A DNA stretch of 64,000 nucleotides from contig NC_052616.1 in assembly GCF_016545825.1 (NCBI RefSeq), positions 3,596,001-3,660,000 on the forward strand, given 5' to 3'. The stretch's first letter is position 1. Each line of letters opens with the position of its first letter. Positions 23,570 to 35,229 of the stretch are shown here, piece after piece. Both the position numbers and the translations under genes were made by a program. Below the pieces are notes generated by a model. It had not been told where the DNA came from and ran no database searches. It worked only from the letters and a program-made list of their open reading frames with translations. The stretch is from Eucalyptus grandis. Lineage: Eukaryota; Streptophyta; Magnoliopsida; Myrtales; Myrtaceae.

Positions 23570-24374
23570 GAGCGCGTTTGGTAACGATTCTGTTCCCGGG
23601 AGTAGATTCTGATTGGAACTGATTCTTTTTTATTCTGTTCTCGGGAACTGATTCTAAGCATTTTAAGCCGTTTGGTAACTGTTCAAAATTTCTGATTCTA
23701 GAATAGAATTGCGTTTGGTACCATGCTCATTAATTCTGTTCCAAATCATTTTTTTTAATTTTTAAATAAATTTTTTACTTTTTTTTTCTTTACTTTTTCA
23801 TTTTTTCCTTTTCTTTTTCCTTTTTTTTTCTTTTTCTTTTTCCTTTTTTTCTTTTCTTTTTTTCCTTTTTCTCATCTTCTTCTTCTTTCTTGAGGTCGGT
23901 CGCCGGACGGCGACCGGCCAGACGAGGGCCGGCGACCTCACTGGAGCGTCGCCGGCCCTCGGCGAACCTCGCCTGGCCACCGGTGGGGCTGGGCAAGCCT
24001 CGGGGCTGGGCATCGTGAGGCTTGCCTAGCCCCTGCCCAGCCCCAGTGAGGCTCGGCCTCACCGGACCAGCGGCTGGCGGCGGCGGACGGCGGCGGGTGG
24101 CGGGCGGCGGCGACGGACGGTGGACGGTGGCGGGCGGTGGTGGATGGCGATCGCGAGATGGTTGAAGGGAAGAAGGAGGGTTCTTGATTTTGATTTTCAA
24201 ATTCGTTCCCGGAACAAGAATCAACTTTTTTTTTGTTCTTGATTCTATTCCCAATCTGTTCTCGGGAACAAACCCAGGAACAAAATTTTTACCAAACACG
24301 ATTCTAGGCTCAAACTGATTCCGGGAACAAAGAATCATAATTTGGCCCTGTTTGGATGGTTACCAAACAGGGCC
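23570..24374. mobile_element. Tourist-like (PIF/Harbinger) MITE, 805 bp
   Basis: Flanked by the 3-bp duplication TTA (23567-23569 and 24375-24377). Termini gagcgcgtttggtaac (left) and ggccctgtttggtaac (reverse complement of the right end) fit Tourist-type inverted repeats. Subterminal copies of gattctgttcccggg/ccgggaacaaagaatc extend the inversion. The core has a T/C-rich run and a strongly GC-rich block (23890-24150), giving long but low-complexity reading frames (Lys-, Pro- and Arg-rich) that are not real genes. The host sequence reads through: gaacactta before, ataccactt after. Confidence 0.78.
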
Positions 24375-24773
24375 TTAATACCACTTATGAGAATTTTCTA
24401 CCAAATTACTGATGTGGCATCTTCTAGAGACATTTTTTACCGACCTAGCAATTATTTTAAAAAAATTATCTACGTGGATAGGACAAACGTTAAGGGACAT
24501 CGTTTTGGTGTGGTTGATAGGCGACGTTGTTTAACGTATCGAATCAAGCACCGTCTCATGCTCACCATCCTTCTCGTGCTCGATTCTTCATGCTCGGTCG
24601 CCGTTCTCATTGAGGCTCCATTGCTGCTTGGCGTTCACTAATAGTCACTCGTTGGTTGCCATTGTTGCTCGCCATCGTCACTAAGGTCTAGGTGTTGGTG
24701 TTTGCACCAGTACCTTGCAGCAGCACACAACCACCACAAAGGTGGCTGGTGGTGGTGGTGGATAGTGGTGGGA
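24375..24773. other. Right half of a dispersed repeat split by the MITE
   Basis: Continues the sequence left at 23569. Ends in short ggt/gtg repeats near 24740-24775. No gene supported. Confidence 0.4.
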
Positions 24774-25285
24774 GTGTAAATGATTCGGTTTGTTTGGAAA
24801 ACCGAACCGATAAGAAAATTTATTGAACCAAACTGAAATCCAATCTGAAACGAAATCAAAGCAAACCAAATCAGTTTTTACTTTCGTGTTTGTTTTTTTT
24901 TCCTACATACACCCCTTTCCATAATTTAAAAAAAAAAATCGATTTTTTAAATTATCTTTTATTCTTTTTTTTCTTCTTCTTCTTCTTCAATGGCCCGTCG
25001 TTGGCCACGGTGGTGGTTGGCGACCGGCTAGAGGCGAGTTTGAGCCCGCCGGATTCGGTGAGCTAGGCAAGGCTCAAGCCTCACTGGAGGTCACTAGAAG
25101 GTTTCGGCGACCTTCAATGAGGCTCGAGCCTCGCTTAGATGGCTAGATCTAGGTGAGGCTCAAGCTTGCCGGCATCAGGGGAGCTTGGCCTTGTCGGCCT
25201 GTGGGGAGGTTAGAGCTCACCTCTGGCTAGTCACCGATCGCCACTATGGCTGGCGACCGATCAATGAAGAAGAAGAAGAAAAAAA
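24774..25285. mobile_element. Probable truncated hAT-like repeat with GC-rich core
   Basis: Opens gtgtaaatgattcggtttg and has an early inverted pair, ggaaaaccgaacc, as in many plant hAT non-autonomous elements. It is followed by a T/C run and a GC-rich core at 24990-25260. No right terminus is visible before copy B resumes at about 25286. Confidence 0.4.
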
Positions 25286-26119
25286 TAACATATCTCTTGG
25301 AAATATTCACCTTTCAAGAATCATAATCACCTTTTATGATTAACCGTCACTTTTTTTATGTCAACAATCACTTATTTTCATATGCAACAATTGCTTTTTA
25401 TTATTATTATTATAACAAACTGTTTCAACAACTCCCACTCAGTTTGCATTCTATACTGATTTACATTAGTTCATACGTATAAGAAGGTATCTATTACGAT
25501 TTTGAATCTTCAATTAGTGTAAACAATTCCATTAGCGAAATTAGTGATAGATAAAACTTTTTGAACCATGATTTCATGAGCTAGAGGTGATCAACGGACA
25601 GGCTGGCGGCCCATCTGGCTCATCCAAGCCCCCTAGGCTCGAGAAGTAAATGGACTGACTTGAGCAATGCTCTTGCATGATCCAAGCCCCATTGGCCGGA
25701 AAATTACTATATGAACTAGGAAAATGTTTGTGCATTGCACGGGTTTACAACTATATTTGTTAGATTATTCTAAATGCTGGTGTAGACGTGAATATTGGCA
25801 AAACAAATATAATAATATGCATAAAATTACAAGACAATCAATGTGGCGCCCCTGATAGTTCTTTGATTCGCGTATAAGCTCAAACTTTATACCTTTCATG
25901 TATTTAAGTATTAAAAATGCTTAACTTGGAAGATAATTTATGATTTCAAATTCCACACCAGGATTTCTAACTTTTCGATAATTTTAACACTACCAGTCCC
26001 AATAGAAATGCAAACACTTAATCCATAATAGACATACAAACCGGGCAATGTTTTCAACCATTCTTGATTAAATAAAACTTCTTCTATATATACTTGACCG
26101 AAATGGGTTGCAAGCATAA

Positions 26120-26549
26120 TGTTATATTTTGTCGGTCTGTCCATGATGGGGTGTATTTAAGAGGCATCGATTCGTCTTGATGTAATGTGATTGAGAGGTA
26201 CCCTTTGGATATGAATAATTATCTTCCTAGGAAGTATAAAAAAGATTATTTCGAAGATAACTAACTAATGGACAAAAAGAGAGAACGTTTCAGAAAGAGA
26301 ACGGTTCCTTCTTCACCTCTCTCTCTCACTCCATCAAAGAACGACGCAAGAAAGCTTCCGTTTATATTTTGAGAAGACAATCGATATTAACATTGTGAAA
26401 TGAGAATTCTTTCCTTATGATTATATTTGGACCATAGTGAAGTTGTTTTGTTCATCGTTTGCTTGTGATTCAATGTATATTCATAGGTAATTTGCTTGTT
26501 ATGTATCAAAGAGGTTAGTCGGTTTCTTTCCACGGACCTTTTTCCTACA
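26120..26549. mobile_element. Solo LTR, 430 bp, private to copy B
   Basis: Begins tgttatattttg and ends tttttcctaca. Flanked by cataa (26115-26119) and catac (26550-26554), a 5-bp target duplication with one change. Copy A has the single uninterrupted site at 10119-10123, so the insertion came after the segmental duplication. The internal partner is missing, so it is a recombination product. Confidence 0.85.
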
Positions 26550-26554
26550 CATAC

Positions 26555-27945
26555 ACATCACTCCTATTTTTTTTTTTTTTTTTTTTTTATGAAGCTTGCG
26601 TGTGTGCGCCATGCCCATAACCTTTAACTAGATGCAGCAAATTACGTCACAGATCCATATTTTAACTCATTTTAAATGGGTTGGGTAGTATACGGATTGC
26701 CTAAGATTTAAGACATGGGTGGGAATTGGTCAATGGAGCAAAACCCAATTGGTGATGGCTCTAGCGGGTCTCGAAAAAATCCACTTTCAACCCGTATAAT
26801 AACCCTTGCCTACGGCGATGAGCCAGAGTCTACAGAAGAGTAAGTTGGGCGCGGGCTCGGGGCCGCCCGGATGGAAGATGACCCTGCCCTGGGCGGTAGT
26901 CAATAGACACCGGACCAATCGTAGGTTATTCGATCCCACTCTAGTCTTCAAACTTTTGGTTTTAGGTCTTTGTAAATTCCAACAAGAAAAGTTCTGGCTC
27001 TAGGCAATCGATTCTTGCTTCTAAGTTTAGACGACTATGCTTGCATTGTCTTTAATTGAGATTCGATTTGGCGAGTTGGGGAGTATGGTATTGACTATAG
27101 ATCTACGATGACTTGGAATTTGAGGGGATGATTAGGCCGTGAAACTTTTCTACTTCTTTGTAAGTTTTTGAACATTTAGGTTCTTCCATGTTGTATATTT
27201 TATTTACTAACATCTTATATATATTGTCAATTCACTTATGTAATTTGATATAAAAATTTATTTAAGCAACATTTTCACATGAGGAACTTCAAGTGGGTTA
27301 AATTGGTGGGTTTGAGTTTTGATAGATTGAGTTGATTATGGACGTGCTCAGTAACAAGGGTCCGGTTAGATCAGGTTACATTGAACGTGAGTTGTTAAAA
27401 TTGGTACATAAAAAATGTGATAGCATGGATTAAATGAGTTAATTTGAGTCAGATTCATTTTTGATTCACACAAAACCCAACCCAACTCATCACAGGTCTG
27501 CTATTAATTATACAATAAGAAATAATTGGGTGACAATTTTTAATCTACCGTGAAAAGGGTTTTACTAGCATAATAGTTTTTGGATTATACAAATTCTTGA
27601 AGGAGTGACAATTTATAATGATTTTTTATTTAATTTTTACGGTTCATAATATATTGTTATTCTCATAATAAATAAAGAATGCCATTTAATCATTTCTCCA
27701 TCATCAATCAAAGTTACGGGGGAAAACATTTCTAGTTTGTTTTGCCAAAAACTTTCACCCCAGCATCATTGAATCCAAAGGGTTTGCTCGATCTATCAGA
27801 TCATTCACACATCTCCATGTCTCTCCCTCTTTTCCTTCATATTTTTTTGCACGGTGTCTTTACCGTTTCATGATAGAGATGAAGGTCAATGATAAACTTT
27901 TCGGCCCCTACATAAAACTGAGCGTAGCATGCACGCAGTGAAGCA
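26555..27945. other. Non-coding left part of copy B
   Basis: Counterpart of 10124-11580. Contains a T-run of about 25 bases (26565-26589) and the conserved GC-rich block at 26820-27005. From about 27700 it is the distal upstream region of UGT75 copy B, cut at 27945 by an LTR. Confidence 0.5.
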
Positions 27946-29793
27946 TGTTGGGGTTTTACAGAACATGTATAGGCTAAAGAAACATAAATGCAGTGGAAGC
28001 AAAGATAAAATTCTATATAAATGTATCTCCAAAAGCGTTACTCATGCATTTTAATAAAAAATCAGAATATCAAAGGGGGTTATACGGATTACCTCTTGAA
28101 GCGCGCTTTAAACAATTTGATTCAAATGTTCTTCAGTTCGAGTCTCACAAACATCGAACCTCTAGTTCATACACACTACCAACACACCTTAAACAAAAAA
28201 GAGATTGCAGGTAATTGCCACTATAATTGTGCTAGCAATCTTGTGGAGACAATCCTCTCCACGTGGTTAGCAACCGTTGCTAACCATGTAGTTCTCTCTC
28301 TTTCTCTCTTTTATTTTCTTAACCCACTCACTCTCTCTTTGCTCTATATATATAATGTCCTGGTGAGTCACCATTTAACTTCCTATAGAAGCTGGTTTTT
28401 AACCTCTTAAAGAAGTTATTGACCACTTTTTTTAGAAACTAGTCTTTAACTTCTCAAATAAGTTATTGATTACTTCCACCAGAAGCTAGGTGAACTGTTG
28501 CTAACCATGTAGTTCTCTCTCTTTCTCTCTTTTATTTTCTTAACCCACTCACTCTCTCTTTGCTCTATATATATAATGTCCTGGTGAGTCACCATTTAAC
28601 TTCTTATAGAAGCTGGTTTTTAACCTCTTAAAGAAGTTATTGATTACTTTTTCCAGAAACTAGTCTTTAACTTCTCAAATAAGTTATTGATTACTTCCAT
28701 CAGAAACTAGGTGAGCAAGAGAATAGCTCTTGTGAGTGGGCTGTGTTCATATGAGTGAATTGGTTATGGTGTGTAACATCCCTAAGTTCATCACTGAGGT
28801 GGCAATAAGATTTGTACTAACACATTAGTACTTCCAAGAGAATTGATTGTCTTGATCAATCTCTAGGTCCTACAAGCCATGATTGACATCTTGCAATATG
28901 TTATGGCTACCTAGACAGTGTAAATGCTTTAAGAACATAATGAACCTATCAACTCTTGTTATAGTGTAATTCAGTCCATTTGTCTTATGTCCTGATTGAA
29001 CAAAAACCATGGAATATTTGTCGAGTTACCAATTTGATCATATGCATAAACCTAACTGATCTGCATTTTATACGAAACGTAAACAATTCATTCTCGGTTA
29101 CAACTCCAGTCGAGGATTTTAATGCAGTGTCACAATTAGATTACATAGATCATCATTACTATACCTTGTATATAAAAAGAGATAGATTCCATGTTGTGCA
29201 CATGTGTAACTTTGTAAGTGAACGAGTTATGACCATTAGGTATAGAGACGGATCAATGAGCCGCCAATATGCATGCTCGTGAACCATAGCCGTCCAACAC
29301 ACAAGTTAACACTGTGCCTCAAGTTTAAGAATTATTTACACAAGACCAAAGCATGAATGATTAGTCATTGACTGCATTAAAAGCTTCCATGTTGGCAATC
29401 GTTCTATGTATGTCACGTTCAGTGAACTTGTCTGCTATAAGTACATGTGTTCTAACTCGGACATCATAATACCTAATGACTCATGACTTATCATTCCCCT
29501 AAGTATCTAATACTTAATGGTGAAGCTAAGAACACATCAATCTCAATAGGATTATTAATATTCACTCAATGATCCATTGATCGGAAACAGTTTAAAGATT
29601 CGGTCTAACTATGAACCTGCCATGTATATTCTTAACGTCTCAAGAATAAGTTTAGTCACAACTAATTTTATGGAATTATTCATACATATAATTGGATGAA
29701 TGAATGAATATGTTTTTGCCATTAATTTGACAACACAACTGAAGTTCCTAACATATAATTATTCCATGATGGCTTTAGGGCGTATAACTAACA
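27946..29793. mobile_element. Solo LTR-like insertion, 1848 bp, upstream of UGT75 copy B
   Basis: Starts tgttggggttttacag and ends gtataactaaca, with a perfect 5-bp target duplication AAGCA (27941-27945, 29794-29798). Copy A keeps the empty site at 11581-11585. No gag or pol sequence is inside. TG...CA ends, size and a TATA-like run fit a long LTR left by LTR-LTR recombination. It separates the distal upstream DNA from the UGT75 start, leaving 377 bp of native sequence. Confidence 0.85.
28276..28717. repeat. 221-bp tandem duplication inside the solo LTR
   Basis: The segment beginning gttgctaaccatgtagttct at 28276 recurs at 28497, at an offset of 221 bp, including the TATA-like ctatatatataatg (about 28345 and 28566). 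The LTR core promoter, if that is what it is, is therefore doubled. Confidence 0.88.
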
Positions 29794-30170
29794 AAGCATC
29801 CCCGGTCGGTTCAAACACAAGGGGCCACGTTCATCTCCATGGATCGAAGAACAGACCCTGCTTCTTGCCTTGTCCACGAATTCATTGCCGCAGCGAGAAG
29901 ATCTCGCCACCCAAGTCACGATCATCTGTCCGTCTCTGACGGCAAAAGAACAAACGAAGCAGGAACAAAAAAATAAGATAAGCATTGAAAAGAAGGTCAC
30001 GGCTCTCTCCGATTCGTCACCACAAACGTCACTCCATCCCTGCCTCATCCGTCTATTTATATGAATATAAGCTCCCACAACTTCACTGACATCCGTCCTC
30101 AATCCCATAAAAGGAAAAAAGATTCCAAAAACCACCCGCTCAGACGGGCCGCCGCCCACTGCTGCCGACC
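29794..30170 (+). promoter_or_regulatory. Proximal promoter of UGT75 copy B
   Basis: TATA-like tatttatatga at 30054-30064, about 110 bp before the start codon. The shared upstream block survives at 29803-29870 but has lost the ctttcggtctcttc part present in copy A. Everything further 5' was moved away by the solo LTR. Confidence 0.7.
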
Positions 30171-31583
30171 ATGGCGCCACCCCACTTCCTCCTCGTCACA
30201 TTCCCGGCGCAGGGCCACATCAACCCGGCCCTCCAGTTCGCCAAGCGCCTCCTCGGCAGCGGCGCCGAGGTGACTTTCGCCACCAGCATCTCTGCCTGCC
30301 GCCACATGTCCAAGGGCAGGGCCTCCCCGGAGGGCCTCCACTTCGCCGCCTTCTCTGACGGCTACGATGACGGGCTCAAGACGGGGGACAACGTGTCACA
30401 ATTCATGTCCGAGCTCAGGCGCCGCGGCTCTGAGAAGCTCAAGGACCTCATCGCGTCGAAGGTGGGCGAGGGCCGCCCCTACACCTGCTTGGTGTACAGC
30501 TTGCTTCTCCCGTGGGCTGCCGAGGTGGCACGCGAGTTCCGCGTGCCCTCGGCCCTCCTGTGGATTCAGCCCGCCACGGTCTTGGACATGTACTATTATT
30601 ACTTCAACGGCTATGGCGAATTCATAAAAAATAACTGCATCGACCCTTCATGTTCGTTCGAGTTGCCGAGTCTCCCCTACAAGTTCACTAGCCGCGACTT
30701 GCCTTCATTTTTTGTGCCGGGCCGCTCGGACGCATACGCTCATGCAATGCCGATTTTTAAAGACCAGCTCGACGTGCTCAACCAAGAAAACAATCCAAGG
30801 ATACTGGTGAATACCTTCGACTCGCTAGAGCCGGAGGCCTTGAGAGCGATCGACAGGTACAACTTGGTGGGGATAGGGCCGTTGATACCCTCGGCTTTCC
30901 TCGATGGGAAAGACCCGTCGGACACGTCCTTTGGGGGCGACCTCTTCCACAAGTCCAAGGACTACACGGATTGGCTGGACTCCATGGCCCAGGCGTCGGT
31001 CGTCTATGTGTCGTTTGGGAGCATCGCAGTGATATCGAAGAGGCAGGCAGAGGAGCTCGCGTGCGCGTTGCTTGACTGCGGGCGACCGTTCATGTGGGTC
31101 ATAAGAGCAAAACAGAACGGAGAGGAAGAGAAGGATGAGGATAGATTGAGCTGCATGCAGGAGTTGGAAGAGAAAGGAATGATAGTGCCGTGGTGTTCGC
31201 AGCTCGAGGTGTTGTCGCACCCATCGCTCGGGTGCTTTCTGTCGCACTGTGGGTGGAACTCAACCCTCGAGAGCCTCGCGCTGGGCGTCCCCATGGTGGC
31301 GTTCCCGCAGTGGACGGACCAGGGGACAAACGCGAAGCTCATCGAGGATGTGTGGCGGACTGGGGTCCGGGTGAGGCCGAACGGGGAAGGGTTGGTGGAG
31401 GCGGGGGAGATAAGGAGGTGCTTGGAGACGGTGATGGCTGATGGAGAGAGGAGGGAGGAGGTGAGGAGGAACGCGGCCAAGTGGAAGGAGTCGGCGAGGG
31501 AGGTGGCGAGAGAAGGCGGGTCGTCGGACCGGAACTTGAAGGCTTTCATCGAAGAGGTCGGTCGAGGTTGTAGCCAATGCTGA
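30171..31583 (+). CDS. UGT75-type UDP-glucosyltransferase, intact (470 aa)
   Basis: Family-1 glycosyltransferase that moves glucose from UDP-glucose to a small acceptor in the cytosol. Single exon, 470 residues, normal for the family. The start is fixed by MAPPHFLLVTF, the usual UGT75 opening. Catalytic His is residue 16 (QGHINPA). Acceptor-side signatures include LVYSLLLPWAAEVA (about 107-120) and WIQPATVLDMYYYYFNGYG (131-149). The Asp of the catalytic dyad in many UGTs (YDSF in UGT74) is not seen at the matching Tyr-Ser position; I recall this as normal for UGT75. The PSPG box covers residues 341-384 and ends WTDQ; the final Gln favours UDP-glucose. Relatives include anthocyanin 5-O-glucosyltransferases, crocetin glucosyltransferases and auxin-ester-forming enzymes, so the acceptor is open. 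Confidence 0.95.
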   Translation: MAPPHFLLVTFPAQGHINPALQFAKRLLGSGAEVTFATSISACRHMSKGRASPEGLHFAAFSDGYDDGLKTGDNVSQFMSELRRRGSEKLKDLIASKVGEGRPYTCLVYSLLLPWAAEVAREFRVPSALLWIQPATVLDMYYYYFNGYGEFIKNNCIDPSCSFELPSLPYKFTSRDLPSFFVPGRSDAYAHAMPIFKDQLDVLNQENNPRILVNTFDSLEPEALRAIDRYNLVGIGPLIPSAFLDGKDPSDTSFGGDLFHKSKDYTDWLDSMAQASVVYVSFGSIAVISKRQAEELACALLDCGRPFMWVIRAKQNGEEEKDEDRLSCMQELEEKGMIVPWCSQLEVLSHPSLGCFLSHCGWNSTLESLALGVPMVAFPQWTDQGTNAKLIEDVWRTGVRVRPNGEGLVEAGEIRRCLETVMADGERREEVRRNAAKWKESAREVAREGGSSDRNLKAFIEEVGRGCSQC

Positions 31584-32678
31584 GATTGTGGAAGAAGCTT
31601 GCTGCAGCTAGTGTGGTATTTTAAGCACTTAAGTTGTGTGTTGGTGTCTTCTCTTATTTCTTCTTTTATTATGAGTACTTCTTCCCAGTATTTTCTAAGG
31701 AGGTTTCGTTGATGTTGATGGTAGGTTGCTGCATGAATGTACCATGGAATAAGTGAAGCCATATCACAGATTTACGTCGATACTCAAGTGCATTATTTTT
31801 CTTACCCTGTCGTATTATTCTTGATCACGGCCATCGAGCACCGTAAAGATCTTCCAATCACAGAGAAATATAATTTTTCCTTTTTAGACTAATGTTGCAT
31901 TGGCGAAAGAAATCATTACATGGTCATTGTATATATTAAGTACTGTTTAATATTAAATCATCATACATAATATACATAATGCATGATAATGTGCAATCTC
32001 CTTAGGCGCATCCACATTTAGTTGTTGTCCTCATTTCAGTGGTTTGAAAATCCTAGCGGCCAAATCTCCAACAATGAATGATCAAGAGGACGAGATGTTA
32101 GGTTGAAAAATACGCGTTTGAACTGTGAATGGAACTAGGGTCATGCAGCAAGACCAGTTCTATTTGAGAACCAAGTATCGGTTTGGTTTTAGAATTCAAT
32201 TGGAATTGATGGGAACCGACCGGTCAAGAAGTTATCAACAGTTCCTAGAGAAGGTTGACGGTGCATATCGGTATATTCGTCGAATTGCCTTGTCATAGAT
32301 GTTATCTTGTTGCTATGTGTTGTCATATCATAAATTGTCACATTACACATGCTGCCACGTCTTTAGAATCAGTTGCACTCCTAATTTGGTTGGGCCAGAG
32401 TCAATCTTGTATTGGGTCGGATTAACTGCTCGAGCTTAGATAATCTCGTAAGCCCAACTTACCTGGTCTTCAACACTTCTACTACCAATGATTCCTACTT
32501 CGTAGACCATTGCCAATCGATCCAGATAGTCCCCGGTGGTCGAGCTCAAGAGCTCAATAATCACTGATCGGACCGAGTGTCCATTGGTCTAAAGATGGGG
32601 CTAGTACATATGCTTTTCACAGAGACTTGGTGCATATATGTTCAAAGGATTCCTACACGTTCTTTCTGTTGCAATTGC
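31584..32678. other. 3' region and spacer after UGT75 copy B
   Basis: Matches 13403-14563, including the probable 3' UTR words ttctaaggaggtttcg and gttgctgcatgaatg. No further gene seen. Confidence 0.5.
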
Positions 32679-34190
32679 TCATTGCTGTGACTGTGATTTC
32701 ACCACAACTATAAAAGCAAAACAATCTCGCTTCAATTTTGCCATGAAGAACCTAAGATTGCTGTCCGAAGATCCGCCTTCCTTGACGGCTCGCCTCGCCA
32801 AAGCTTTCCATATCAAGGCACTCTCAACGCATGCCTCCTTCGTTTGTCGCCCCTCTAACAATGGGCCCAGCCCAACCCATTTCTCTGAAAAGCCCAAGCT
32901 CAACCAATTGGCATCGGCCCATTAAACCACTTCTTAATTTTCTTCAACAGCTTCGTTGAAGAAGCAAGACCAATGGCAGACTTAACAAGAAGAAAAAGGA
33001 GCTATGTGAAATTTTCGGACACCTTGACAAGCGGAATCAACTTCAAATTGTAACGCCGGGTAAGTATTCAAATTCTATTTTTCATCTAATGGAAATATTT
33101 TTCGAAGTAAGGTCTTAAATTTGGAGTTATGTGAAATTCAAATTGCAAGGTTCAATTGAAGAGTTATTTAGCTTTAAATTTATATGGAAATGGTAGATAA
33201 GGGGGTGGGGGTGGGGGGTTGTGGAGCTATGAAGTTTGATGAGATTTGATTTCAAAGTACAGTTTGATTGGAATGAATTTTTGAAGTTTTACGTTTGAGT
33301 TACCTGTAGCGGACAATATGTGTAACGGAGAAAGATGAATATTTAACATAAATGAGTTTCTTCGTTAGAGTTAGGAGTTGATTGGTCGACGAATAAGCGT
33401 AGTTAGTCAATTTGTTCATTAGAATAATATGTTACTCGGATTTTGATATCGTTTTCCGATTAATTGATAGGAATACAAGGGCGTTAGCTTGAGTAACCAT
33501 CGTGAATTAGTTTTCGGTTTTTTTTTTTTAAAGTAAATAATACTATCTCTTTTTTAATTTTGTAAAGTCATATTTTTAAAGTGATATGGATTAGTAATAT
33601 AATGAATTAAGAAATGGCAATTTTGGTTGCATAGAATTGGATGGAGTACTTACTACCATATTGTCTATTTGAAATGGAAAGATAAAATTTGATTACAGTT
33701 TGAGTTGATTGCTTGTCAATGGTTTGCGAAACCTCTTATGAAATAATTATGGAAAAAGTCCATGATTTATGAGTGTGGATTATGAAAAGTACTTTGATAT
33801 ATTTTGAATCGTGAAAAGTTATATGATTTGGTTAGTAAATTTGAGTTTTAAAAATTGGTGTTGATTGTGGGTTATTGGAGAAAGATATTGGTTGATTATG
33901 CTCATATCACTATGATTAGGACCCATTTTGACTAGGACCCATTGAGAGGAGTAAGTATGCATACTATTTCAGAATGTCCTTTTGGGTCAAACCAATTTCT
34001 CTAATATAAGTAATATACCTAGCCAAGGGGTAAACTTAGTGGTCCTTAAGTTTCGGCCATCAACCGCCGTGGCATAGGTGACGCGTGCACTAGGCGCGCT
34101 AGCCCATACTAGGCGCTTGGCAAGTTGTATGGTAGGAATAAGATGACCCTGACCACGAAAGGAGATGATGAGGAAGAGGTGATTGTTCAT
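32679..34190 (-). pseudogene. Gutted minus-strand UGT75 relic (copy B side)
   Basis: Partner of 14564-16003. The N-terminal piece starts at 34190 (MNNHLFLIISFRGQGHLIPT, IQLAKRL), keeping the catalytic-His motif as GHLIP. The C-terminal piece at about 32820-32700 reads ALARRAVKEGGSSDSNL, matching LAREAVKEGGSSDKNL near the end of the intact enzyme at 59533-60909. The roughly 1.1 kb between them has no UGT coding sequence or PSPG box. The order and about 1.5-kb spacing fit one former gene whose middle was replaced. Confidence 0.75.
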
Positions 34191-34249
34191 CTCTCTCTCT
34201 CTGGTGTGATAGATGTTGATTAATGGGAATGGAACGTTTTTTTTTTTTT

Positions 34250-35229
34250 TTTTCGAAATATGGACATAATGTCAAACGGATATATCCATTTCGACGATTT
34301 TAATGTAGGCATTATCAAATCCAAAAGGTTTGTTCTATTCATGAGATCGTTTATACATCTCCATATCTCTCCTTTTATTCTCTTACTCGCTGACTGATGA
34401 AAGGGCACCAAATTGATCTTCACCTTTCCTCATTTTAGACATTTTTTCCGTTGTCATCACCGTTTCACAATAAAGGTGAACGTCGATTATCAGCTTTTCG
34501 GCCCATGGACCGACGAGAGTACACAGCATGCATGCATGCAGCTAAGTGTCCCCCGATCGGTCCAATCGCATGAGCACACGTTAATCTCTTTCTGTCTCTT
34601 CGATCCATGGAGAAGCAAGAACGAGACTCTGCTTTTTGCCTTGTCCGCGATTCAATCACGCAGAGAAAAAAGAAGAAGATCTCGTGACCCAAATCACGAT
34701 CCTCTGTCCGTCTCTAAAGAGCAAAAAAACAAACGGACAACAGACAAATCAAAGGCTGGAAAATAAGATCACGACTTTCTCCTATTCGTCACTACAAACG
34801 TCACTCCATCCCAACTTCATCCTTCTATTTATGAGCATGTTGTGCGATCTCGTAAAATATAAATTATTAGATGAAAGGGTGATTTTGATATTTAATTACT
34901 CTAACATTCCTCCTCACACTTACGTATGGACAAGCGTGAAAATTTAAATGGGGAGGCAAACGGAGCCTTGATAAAATTTGAACTTAGAATCTCTAACTCT
35001 AATATTATGTGAGATTTTGATATGATCACTTCCAACTATTTTGAAAGAGTAAGTAATTAGATGAATGTATCGTTTAATATTTAATTACTTTAACACATGT
35101 CTCCCACCAAAACATGCACGACATAAACTCCCACAGTTTCACTGATATTTGCGCCCAACACCAACCATATAGGCATCCACTAAAAGGAAATTCCAAAACC
35201 ACACGCTCACACGCGCCACTGCCCACTGC
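34250..35229 (+). promoter_or_regulatory. Upstream region of UGT75 copy C
   Basis: Holds the shared block at 34548-34625 (cccgatcggtccaatcgcat, gatccatggagaagcaagaa) and a TATA-like tatttatga at about 34826. As at 16650-16925, a dispersed repeat (about 34840-35098) lies between TATA and gene. A T-run marks 34240-34254. Confidence 0.55.

Noticed and set aside
23790..24338. 182-codon minus-strand frame, Lys- and Pro-rich
   Set aside because: It spans the T/C tract and GC core of a MITE; low complexity and no domain.
31004..31762. 252-codon minus-strand frame over the UGT75 copy B
   Set aside because: Antisense to the conserved PSPG region. Similar shadows occur opposite copies A and C, as expected for GC-rich third positions.
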